Shown piece after piece: positions 24,017 through 31,623 of a stretch of DNA of 64,000 nucleotides (its first letter is position 1; each line of letters starts with the position of its first letter). Origin of the DNA: Acholeplasmataceae bacterium (GTDB lineage: Bacteria > Bacillota_I > Bacilli_A > Acholeplasmatales > Acholeplasmataceae). A program made the translations under genes and the position numbers. The stretch lies in contig JAIOQX010000002.1 of the NCBI GenBank assembly GCA_021108415.1, positions 62,001-126,000 of the forward strand. The letters are read 5' to 3'. A model generated the notes under the pieces. That model saw nothing but the letters and a program-made list of their open reading frames with translations. It was not told the DNA's origin and did not search any database.

Positions 24017-24943
24017 CTATTTCATTAAATCTTGATAAGCTTTTGCAAGTTGTCCACCAACTTTAGCATTATTATATACTAACGCTAAGTTTGCTTGTAG
24101 ACTTTTTCCTTTAGTTTCTTCTACGATTTTCTTAAGAAGATATGGTGTGACATCTTTTCCTTCAACTTGATCAACAACGCTTTGTTTAACAGCTCTAGCA
24201 ATAATATCGTTCATATAATCACTATCAAGTGAATCCGATTCAGGAATAGGATTTGCAACTAATATGCCACCTTTTAAATTAAGCTTTTCTTTTGTGTAAA
24301 TAATCTTAGCTAAATCTTCAACTTGATCAACAAAAAGTCTTAATTTAATGTCTGAAGTTCTTGAAAAGAAAGCTGGTAGAACTTTTGTTTGATATCCAAC
24401 AACAGAAACACCTTTTGTCTCTAAATATTCCATCGTTCTTGGTAAGTCGAGAATTGCTTTAGCACCAGCACAAATGACAGCTACATTAGTCTGTGATAAT
24501 TCTTCTAAGTCAGCTGATACATCAAGTGTGTTTTCATAGCCTTTATGAACACCACCAATACCACCTGTTACAAAGAACTTAATGTTAGCCATTTCTGCAC
24601 AAATCATCGTAGATGCAACTGTAGTTGCTCCTAATTGTTTCATCGCAATCACAGATGCCATATCACGTCTAGAAACTTTAACTGCATCTTTTGATTTTGC
24701 AAGTGTTTCTAAATCTTCATCGGTTAATCCGATTTTAATTTTACCATCCATAATAGCGATTGTAGCAGGTACTGCACCTTGTTCTCTAATAATTTGTTCA
24801 ACCTTTTTTGCCATAACAACATTATCTGGATAAGGCATCCCATGAGAAATAATTGTTGATTCTAGTGCAACCACCGGTAAATTATTTTTAAGTGCTTCTT
24901 TTACTTCTGCTTTAATGTCTAAAAATTGTTCATACGTTTTCAT
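24017..24943 (-). CDS. psuG: pseudouridine-5'-phosphate glycosidase
   Basis: Splits pseudouridine 5'-phosphate into uracil and ribose-5-phosphate. Family motifs are ALESTIISHGMPYP (near residue 22), KVSRRDM, GATTVASTM, FVTGGIGGVH (near 130) and the C-terminal NIALVYNNA-like stretch. Length, 308 residues, is standard. The gene overlaps the end of the kinase gene by 14 bp, so the two are translated together. A paired psuK-psuG forms the complete cytoplasmic pathway. Confidence 0.97.
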   Translation of the reverse strand: MKTYEQFLDIKAEVKEALKNNLPVVALESTIISHGMPYPDNVVMAKKVEQIIREQGAVPATIAIMDGKIKIGLTDEDLETLAKSKDAVKVSRRDMASVIAMKQLGATTVASTMICAEMANIKFFVTGGIGGVHKGYENTLDVSADLEELSQTNVAVICAGAKAILDLPRTMEYLETKGVSVVGYQTKVLPAFFSRTSDIKLRLFVDQVEDLAKIIYTKEKLNLKGGILVANPIPESDSLDSDYMNDIIARAVKQSVVDQVEGKDVTPYLLKKIVEETKGKSLQANLALVYNNAKVGGQLAKAYQDLMK

Positions 24944-26033
24944 ATTTTTTAATCTCCTTTTTTAATTGATTTATTGATAATTTTGGATTAACTGCGTGAT
25001 TTGATTGAATCGTTAAACTTGAGCTTACTGCGCCATAACTAATGCTAGTATCTAATGGTTCTTCGTTAATTAGGCCATGTAATACTGCACTACTAAATGC
25101 ATCGCCTGCGCCTGTGACATCTATAACTTTATCTTCATTAACTAAATAAGCTTTTTGATGTTTTATGCCTTTGCCGTCATAATAGATAGATCCTTTTTTA
25201 CCTTGGGTAATAATGACTTTTTTAAGTCCTTTATTTATCCAAAGGTTAACAAGAGTCTCTAAGTCTTCTTCATCAGTTTTAAAGTAGCTTTGACTTTCAT
25301 CTAGATTACAAATTAAGATCTCTACTCCATTTAAGTCATCTGGAACATGCTTCATCTTAGGTCCAGATACTCCAATAATTGCTAGTTTTTTGTTCTCTGC
25401 TTGTGCATATTCGATTAAAGCTTCAAGTGCATCTTTTGTGATATTCGTATCAGCAATGATCCATTTGCTTAAATTTAGATGTCTTTTGTGTTCTAATATC
25501 CAATTTCGATTCATATGACGATTGATTGACATATCTGCAAATCCAACATCCATATTTCCTTCTTTATTTATAACAGAATAATATCCACCTGTGTTTTCAT
25601 GTTTTATCCTATCACATGCAAACACTTCCATAGTTTTCTTAGCATATGATAATAAATCTTCACCAGCAAGATCATCTCCCAAGACAGTCATTAGAGAAAC
25701 TAAGTGATTTAATCTTGTTAGATTATCAGCGACATTTCTAATAACACCACCATAAGATATTGATGAGTTAACAGGATTAGATGTCGATAATATCATTTTA
25801 TCTTCTAATCTAAACGTATAATCTATGTTAGCTCCACCAATACATGTGATATACTCTTCTGTTTTTAAAACATATGGTTTACCAAGTATATATCCTTTTT
25901 CTTGCAAGCCAGAAATTAAGTTTGCGATTGCTGGTCTAGATAATTTCATTTGATCTGCTATAAACTGCTGACTTACATATGGATCTTCTTTCAAGATTGC
26001 AAGTACCTTTTTTTCTTTTTCGTTTAATTTCAT
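24930..26033 (-). CDS. psuK: pseudouridine kinase with N-terminal helix-turn-helix
   Basis: PfkB-family sugar kinase, 367 residues. The N-terminal 55 residues form a winged helix-turn-helix (EKEKKVLAILKEDPYVS, then SRPAIANLISGLQEKGYI). The kinase part shows GGANIDYT, the second signature DVTGAGDAFSSA with the catalytic Asp near residue 310, and NDLNGVE-type loops. Context with psuG makes pseudouridine the probable substrate. The DNA-binding domain suggests it also controls its own operon, as in some E. coli YeiI-like kinases. The ATG at 26033 follows AGGAT; the longer frame is less likely. Confidence 0.93.
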   Translation of the reverse strand: MKLNEKEKKVLAILKEDPYVSQQFIADQMKLSRPAIANLISGLQEKGYILGKPYVLKTEEYITCIGGANIDYTFRLEDKMILSTSNPVNSSISYGGVIRNVADNLTRLNHLVSLMTVLGDDLAGEDLLSYAKKTMEVFACDRIKHENTGGYYSVINKEGNMDVGFADMSINRHMNRNWILEHKRHLNLSKWIIADTNITKDALEALIEYAQAENKKLAIIGVSGPKMKHVPDDLNGVEILICNLDESQSYFKTDEEDLETLVNLWINKGLKKVIITQGKKGSIYYDGKGIKHQKAYLVNEDKVIDVTGAGDAFSSAVLHGLINEEPLDTSISYGAVSSSLTIQSNHAVNPKLSINQLKKEIKKYENV

Positions 26034-26061
26034 AAAACACATCCTATTTATGTTTATTTTC

Positions 26062-26110
26062 AAACATTTGTTTATATAATCATTATATATTAAAAAATCT
26101 CATTTGTAAA
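26062..26110 (-). promoter_or_regulatory. psuKG promoter with inverted repeat
   Basis: TTTACA (26105-26110), 17-bp spacer, TATAAT (26082-26087) on the minus strand. Just downstream is AAACAAATGTTT (26062-26073), whose AAACA/TGTTT arms could bind the helix-turn-helix of PsuK (inference). Confidence 0.7.
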
Positions 26111-26155
26111 GTGAATCATTAAAAAAATTAAAGTAGAAAGGAAATTTGCAACAAA

Positions 26156-26184
26156 AAAGGCTTCATGAAGAGCATGAAGCCTTT
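26156..26184. terminator. terminator after the M13 peptidase gene
   Basis: Stem AAAGGCTTCATG/CATGAAGCCTTT with a 5-nt loop and a T-run on the minus strand. It faces away from the 26200-28101 gene. Confidence 0.8.
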
Positions 26185-26199
26185 GTATAAATTATTTTA

Positions 26200-28101
26200 T
26201 TACCAGATACTAACCATCTTATTTTTAGCTAAATACATTTTATCTTCTTCTTTAATTTGATAGAATTCTTGGAATTCAGGCAAATTACTTAATTGCATAT
26301 TTGCTCTTAAGATAGTTGGTCCATGGACATCAACTCTCAATAATAACTGACTATATTCTTCTGATGCTTTTTGACGCCAAACACTTGCCCAATTTTTAAA
26401 GAATCCTTCTAGATCATGGCCTTCTCTTTTTTTACTTGCTTCTAGCGCACATCTTAATCCACCACTATCAGCTATATTCTCTGATACGGTTAACTCTCCA
26501 TTACAAGCTCCATAACCTGTTTCAACACCATCAAATAAATCAATCATATCTTTTGATTTTTTCTTAAATGATGCTAAATCTTCATCAGTCCACCAATTTG
26601 ACAGTGATCCAAATTCATCAAATTTTGCACCATTATTATCAAAAGCATGAGAAATTTCATGAGCCATAACTGCACCAATACCACCATAGTTTTCAGAAGG
26701 TGTTTGTTCTAGGCTGTAATATGGTTTTTGCAATATAGCTGCTGGAAATACGATTTGATTATTTGTAGGGCTATAATAAGCATTGACCATACTTGCTGGC
26801 ATACCCCAAATATTTCGATTTGGTTCTTTATTATACTTTTCATAGTTCAATTGAGTTATAATCTTTGTCATTTTTAATTTTTCTTCTAATAAATTAGATC
26901 CTTCATCATAACTTAAGATTTCAAACATATCATAATAAGGAGGTAATTCATCAGGATAGCCGACATGTACAGCAAGTGTAGACAATTTTTTAATTGCTTT
27001 TGCTTTTGTTTTTTCATTTAACCACGTGTTATCTGTAATACGTTCATTATATACACCAATGATTTCATGAACCATTTTCTTAACATCTTCTTTTGCAACT
27101 GGTCCAAAATAATTAATACCATAATAAAGTCCTACGACTTGACTAAAACTATTGTAAGCTTGATAAAATGCAAATTTTTCTTTGCTTTGTGCTTCTTTAG
27201 TGCCTGATAAGGCTCTACCAAATGCACCAGCAGCAATTCTAATTTCATCTGTTAAATATGATGCAAAGCCTTTTGCATTATTTACAATCATCCATGATTT
27301 AATCATTTCAAAGTTTTCATCTTTAATAATGCTATCAAAAGCATTTAAGAAATCAGGATTCATCACGATTAATTCTTTGACATCTTCTTTAACAAGCGCT
27401 TTAGCTTGTGCCATCACATTAAAGTTTTGAGTTAATTGATCGACATCTGCTTTTTTATAAGGATTATACATCTTCACATAATCAGCTCTCTCTACACTTG
27501 ATTTAGTTACAGGAACCAATAACTCATCAAAAGCGAGCGCTTCTCTAATAAGTTTTTCTGTTTCTTCTTGAGAAAAACCATATAGATTTAATAACTGTGT
27601 TGTCGTTTGTGTAAACAGACCAATTAATTTAGCTTTAGTTGCTTCATCTTTATAATAGCTTGTATCTGGTAAAAACAAGCTAGAAGCTCCAAAATATAAC
27701 ACTTGATTATTGCTATTCATGAAATCTTGTATCACTGCAAACCCAAATGGTGTTTCAATAGATTCTAGTGTAAACTCTTCAAAAGATTTTTCTAAATCTT
27801 TAAGATTTTTTAATCCTTTGATTTTGTTTAATATCAGTTCAAATGGTTTAGTACCAAGTTCACTTCGTTTATCAAAGTCTTTTGTCATCTGATATAGTTT
27901 GATAAATTTTTTCATGTTGTCATCTAACTCTGTTTGATCCTTTTCCCATTTAGAAGTTAGATCTAGAAGAGTTTCTTCAATGCCTAAATGAAGTTCTAAA
28001 AATGCTGAAATAGATGGCTTATCACCAGGGATCTCTGCCTTTTCTAACCAATCACCATTGACCGCTTTATAAAAATCTGTTTTTATTAATTCTTTTCTCA
28101 T
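26200..28101 (-). CDS. pepO: M13-family metallopeptidase (PepO-like)
   Basis: Neprilysin-type zinc endopeptidase, 633 residues. The zinc motif HEISH lies in VMAHEISHAFD (near residue 477), the third ligand in ENIADSGG (near 537), and NAYYSPTNN plus the C-terminal VSIW are family marks. There is no signal peptide or membrane anchor, so it is probably cytoplasmic, as lactic PepO, and degrades oligopeptides. It is a single-gene unit with its own terminator. Confidence 0.96.
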   Translation of the reverse strand: MRKELIKTDFYKAVNGDWLEKAEIPGDKPSISAFLELHLGIEETLLDLTSKWEKDQTELDDNMKKFIKLYQMTKDFDKRSELGTKPFELILNKIKGLKNLKDLEKSFEEFTLESIETPFGFAVIQDFMNSNNQVLYFGASSLFLPDTSYYKDEATKAKLIGLFTQTTTQLLNLYGFSQEETEKLIREALAFDELLVPVTKSSVERADYVKMYNPYKKADVDQLTQNFNVMAQAKALVKEDVKELIVMNPDFLNAFDSIIKDENFEMIKSWMIVNNAKGFASYLTDEIRIAAGAFGRALSGTKEAQSKEKFAFYQAYNSFSQVVGLYYGINYFGPVAKEDVKKMVHEIIGVYNERITDNTWLNEKTKAKAIKKLSTLAVHVGYPDELPPYYDMFEILSYDEGSNLLEEKLKMTKIITQLNYEKYNKEPNRNIWGMPASMVNAYYSPTNNQIVFPAAILQKPYYSLEQTPSENYGGIGAVMAHEISHAFDNNGAKFDEFGSLSNWWTDEDLASFKKKSKDMIDLFDGVETGYGACNGELTVSENIADSGGLRCALEASKKREGHDLEGFFKNWASVWRQKASEEYSQLLLRVDVHGPTILRANMQLSNLPEFQEFYQIKEEDKMYLAKNKMVSIW

Positions 28102-28316
28102 ATGTTCACCTCTTTACCATATTGTAACATTTATACATATATTTTTCATTATTGAAAATTTAATATCAATATTTCACATTTTTTAAATGACTTAATATGA
28201 TTTTATCCTTTTAAAGAAAACACAGAAAATCTCTTATAAAAATATAAATAACCATATTTTAATGATATGATAAGAATAGATTATCTATACATAGAAAAAT
28301 TTATTTGGAGGAAAAA

Positions 28317-28994
28317 ATGAAAAAAGAAGATATCCTGTGGCTATTAATTATTGTTGGTCTTTCTTTAATTGTGATTATTACTCAATCAAGAATTGTTTTT
28401 GAAAAATATACAGTATTATATCCATATTTAATGGGATTTTTAAAGACTTCAATATTAGCTACTCTTGGTGAGAGATTAGTCAAAAGAATAAAAACTGGAT
28501 CTTATTTGGGAGATAAAGGTATATTCCTTAAATTTATTGTTTGGGGTGCTTTAGGTATTGTATTTGTTCTAATTTTTAAATTATTTTCAAGTGGTGTCTT
28601 AAACGCCCAAGAAGCAAACTTACTCCCTAGCATTAATAACACTTCATTTATTGCATCCCTTTTAACTGCTTTTATGATTAGTTTTTTGATGAATATATGC
28701 TTTGCACCAACATTTATGTTGTTTCATAAAGTCACAGATACATATATCGAACTTGGCAAAGGAAATATAAAACAAATCGTTCGTATACCCTTTAAAGATG
28801 TAGTCGATCAAATTGATTTTCATTATTATTTAGACTTTATTGTTTTAAAAACAATTCCACTATTTTGGATTCCAGCACATACTATAACTTTTCTATTACC
28901 AGAAAACTACAGAGTATTAATGGCTGCATATCTTTCCATTGTTTTAGGTTTTATGTTATCCTTAAAATCATACAAGAAAAAAACAAATCAATAA
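28317..28994 (+). CDS. conserved membrane protein, unknown function
   Basis: 226 residues with about five hydrophobic segments (near 7-24, 68-90, 108-130, 175-190 and 195-215) and charged loops such as GERLVKRIKTGSYLGDKG. The layout recalls the Mpv17-like group but I cannot confirm this. The ATG at 28317 follows GGAGGAA; the longer frame begins at TTG inside that site and is rejected. It lies alone between divergent and downstream genes. Confidence 0.7.
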   Translation: MKKEDILWLLIIVGLSLIVIITQSRIVFEKYTVLYPYLMGFLKTSILATLGERLVKRIKTGSYLGDKGIFLKFIVWGALGIVFVLIFKLFSSGVLNAQEANLLPSINNTSFIASLLTAFMISFLMNICFAPTFMLFHKVTDTYIELGKGNIKQIVRIPFKDVVDQIDFHYYLDFIVLKTIPLFWIPAHTITFLLPENYRVLMAAYLSIVLGFMLSLKSYKKKTNQ

Positions 28995-29152
28995 TATCAA
29001 TAGTTAAATATATCCTTCAAATATTTAATAAGTTTCTTGATTTGTTATCTATATTTGATTAAGGTATATACATTTGCTTTTCATAAGTGTATTTGGTATG
29101 ATATATCCTGTATTTATTGATTTAAATTATATTTGAAAAGGTGATATAACCT

Positions 29153-30202
29153 ATGGAAAAAACTGAAAAAAAACATCAAAGACGTGTTCGATATAAAGGA
29201 ACACATCCAAAATCATTTGATGCAAAATATAAAGAACACCAACCAGATAAATATATTGATACAATAGAAAAAATTATTCAAAAAGGTGATACACCAGCTG
29301 GTATGCACCGTCCTATTTGTGTTGATGAAATTTTGGATATACTTGATATTAAATCTACTGATGTTGGCTTAGATGCAACTTTAGGTTATGGTGGTCATAC
29401 AACTGAAATCCTTAAAAAATTAGATAATAAAGGACATCTTTATGCAATTGATCAAGATCCAATTGAGATCAAAAAGACTAAAAAGAGATTATCTGATCTT
29501 GGATATGGACCCGAGATACTAACAACTAAAAATATTAATTTTTCTGATATAGACTATTTAGTTTTAGATTCTGGATTATTTGATTTTGCACTAGCAGATT
29601 TAGGAGTATCATCAATGCAAATAGATAATCCTGAGCGCGGATTTTCATTTAAACACGATGGACCATTAGATCTCAGAATGAATCCTCAAAAAGGTATCCC
29701 TGCTAGTGAGCGTTTAAGAGAATTATCAAAAGATGAAATTATTGGTATGTTAATCGAAAATGCTGATGAACCTCATGCCATCAAGATTGCTGAAGCTATT
29801 ATCTCTTCTTATACAAGAGGTGAAATGATCAATACTACCAAAGCGTTTCATCAAGTGATTGAACAAGCTTTATCTTTCTTGCCTAAAGATCAAAAAGATG
29901 AAGCAATCAAAAAAGCATCTCAACGATCATTTCAAGCATTAAGAATTGATGTGAATCATGAATTTGAAGCTTTATATGAATTCTTAGAAAAACTACCAAT
30001 TGTATTAAAACCAAATGCAAGAGTCGCTATATTATCATTTCACTCAGGTGAAGATAGAATGGTAAAAAAATCATTTCAATACTTTTATAGACAAGGCGTC
30101 TATAAAGATATATCAGATAAACCCATCAGACCTTCTATGGCTGAGCAAAGCTCTAATGGTAGATCAAGATCTGCTAAACTTAGATGGGCAATCAAGTCAT
30201 AA
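29153..30202 (+). CDS. rsmH: 16S rRNA C1402 N4-methyltransferase, extended N-terminus
   Basis: SAM-dependent enzyme methylating the N4 of C1402 in the ribosomal P site. MHRPICVDEIL, GLDATLGYGGHT (SAM site, near residue 78), FALADLGVSSMQ, GPLDLRMN and RSFQALRIDVN with SFHSGEDR follow the family order. Compared with the usual 310 residues it has about 50 extra at the N-terminus, rich in basic residues. In walled bacteria rsmH heads the dcw cluster; here it is 21 kb away from ftsZ and next to rluF, forming a small rRNA-modification pair. Confidence 0.95.
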   Translation: MEKTEKKHQRRVRYKGTHPKSFDAKYKEHQPDKYIDTIEKIIQKGDTPAGMHRPICVDEILDILDIKSTDVGLDATLGYGGHTTEILKKLDNKGHLYAIDQDPIEIKKTKKRLSDLGYGPEILTTKNINFSDIDYLVLDSGLFDFALADLGVSSMQIDNPERGFSFKHDGPLDLRMNPQKGIPASERLRELSKDEIIGMLIENADEPHAIKIAEAIISSYTRGEMINTTKAFHQVIEQALSFLPKDQKDEAIKKASQRSFQALRIDVNHEFEALYEFLEKLPIVLKPNARVAILSFHSGEDRMVKKSFQYFYRQGVYKDISDKPIRPSMAEQSSNGRSRSAKLRWAIKS

Positions 30203-30231
30203 AGCAAAATGAGAAAGGAAGAGCTGATAGA

Positions 30232-30927
30232 ATGGCAACTCGTATTAATAAATACTTAAGTGAAGTCGGATATTGTTCACGTCGAGCAGCTGATCGTTTA
30301 ATCGAACAATCAAAAGTCAAAATCAATGGTCAAATAGCATCCCTAGGTGATCAAGTATCTGATGGTGACAAAGTTAGTGTCAATGGACAACAAATTAATC
30401 CACATAACGATTTTGTCTATATTGCTTTAAATAAACCCATTGGAATCACATCTACTACTGATCGTAATATAAAGGGTAATATCGTTGATTTTATGAATTA
30501 CCCAAGACGAATCTTTCATATCGGTAGATTAGACAAAGATTCTGAAGGATTAATCCTAATGACAAATGATGGAAATATCGTCAATGAAATACTAAGAGCT
30601 GAAAACGCACATGAAAAAGAATATATTGTTGATGTTGATCACACACTTACATCTGATTTCATATCTAAGATGAGCAAAGGTGTACCCATCTTAGATAGCT
30701 ATACTAAACCTTGTGTTGTAGAAAAGGTAAGTCCAACGAGATTTAAAATCATATTAACAGAAGGCATGAATCGTCAAATCAGAAGAATGTGTGAATATTT
30801 TGGATATAGTGTTACTTCTTTAAAAAGGGTACGTATTATGAATATTAAACTAGATTTACCCTCAGGTAAATACAGAGAACTTACAAAACATGAATTAAGT
30901 ACATTAATGAATCTATTAAAAAAATAA
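30232..30927 (+). CDS. rluF: 23S rRNA pseudouridine synthase, RluF type
   Basis: RsuA/RluB/RluF family. An S4 RNA-binding domain covers residues 1-60 (RINKYLSEVGYCSRRAADR). The catalytic Asp is in GRLDKDSEGLIL (near residue 102). NRQIRRMCEYFGY is the C-terminal signature, and the whole chain aligns best in memory with E. coli RluF, which modifies U2604. The ATG at 30232 follows AAAGGAAGAG; an earlier in-frame start overlaps rsmH and is unlikely. Confidence 0.9.
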   Translation: MATRINKYLSEVGYCSRRAADRLIEQSKVKINGQIASLGDQVSDGDKVSVNGQQINPHNDFVYIALNKPIGITSTTDRNIKGNIVDFMNYPRRIFHIGRLDKDSEGLILMTNDGNIVNEILRAENAHEKEYIVDVDHTLTSDFISKMSKGVPILDSYTKPCVVEKVSPTRFKIILTEGMNRQIRRMCEYFGYSVTSLKRVRIMNIKLDLPSGKYRELTKHELSTLMNLLKK

Positions 30928-30953
30928 GTCCAGATAATTCTGGGCTTATTTTT
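30926..30953 (+). terminator. terminator after rluF
   Basis: AAGTCCAGA/TCTGGGCTT stem followed by ATTTTTAT. Confidence 0.75.
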
Positions 30954-31111
30954 ATGATGTATTTAGAATTTAAAACAATTAAGAAAAGTTAATAATTGAG
31001 CATACTCTTATTTGTGAACATAGACATGCAAATGACAAGTTTTATTAATACTAGATAATATAATAGAATATCATATTTCTTATCATTTCATATATATTTT
31101 TAGATAAAAAA

Positions 31112-31175
31112 AGATGAAGGTCTTATTTTTGACGATCATCTGTATAATAATTTACTTATTCAATATACCTTCATC
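31112..31175 (-). terminator. terminator-like long hairpin after the 40-aa gene
   Basis: GATGAAGGT (31112-31120) and ACCTTCATC (31167-31175) pair around a 46-nt loop. On the minus strand the second arm is followed by TTTTTTTAT. It could end the small-protein transcript. Confidence 0.5.
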
Positions 31176-31201
31176 TCATAATTTATAATAAGAAGATGGT
31201 C

Positions 31202-31324
31202 CTATTTTTTAATTGTTTTAGAACTAATGTTTTTTGAAGCAACTACTTGTTTGTTGTTTTTTTTAACTGCAGTATTAGCATTTTTCTTACCAAAATCTTT
31301 TTTTTGTTCAGGTTTAAATCCCAT
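31202..31324 (-). CDS. small basic protein, 40 aa
   Basis: A short gene with a strong ribosome binding site (AGAGAGGAG, 7 nt before ATG). The product starts MGFKPEQKKDFGKKN, is rich in Lys, Asn and Gln, has no hydrophobic stretch and ends SSKTIKK. The charge suggests RNA or DNA binding (inference). A promoter and a leader hairpin lie upstream and a hairpin lies downstream, so it forms a complete unit. Not recognised as a known family. Confidence 0.65.
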   Translation of the reverse strand: MGFKPEQKKDFGKKNANTAVKKNNKQVVASKNISSKTIKK

Positions 31325-31437
31325 GGTTAATCTCCTCTCTGTTTATATAATGATTTGAACAGAATATAATTGTTTAACGTTGAAGTGGAGATACCACTTT
31401 TCTTTTTAAAGGAATACTATTATTGATGTTCATCATT

Positions 31438-31465
31438 ATTATATACTTTTTTTATAGGTTTGCAA
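31438..31465 (-). promoter_or_regulatory. promoter of the small basic protein gene
   Basis: TTGCAA (31460-31465), 16-bp spacer, TATAAT (31438-31443) on the minus strand. The roughly 110-nt leader holds a hairpin AAGTGG/CCACTT (31383-31399). Confidence 0.6.
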
Positions 31466-31566
31466 TACATATTTTAATTAATTTTTATTTATAATTAATT
31501 AATGATGAAAAAGCCGTTTAAGTGATTATAGTTTTACTTTTTCGCTAACAATTTTAGACTATAAAA

Positions 31567-31593
31567 ATTGCTTTCTTTGTCAAAAAAAGCAAT
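31567..31593 (-). terminator. terminator after the GGDEF/HD-GYP gene
   Basis: ATTGCTT/AAGCAAT stem with TTTTTAT following on the minus strand. Confidence 0.65.
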
Positions 31594-31623
31594 CTATTTG
31601 ATAAAATAAATTGCTTGTTAGAA

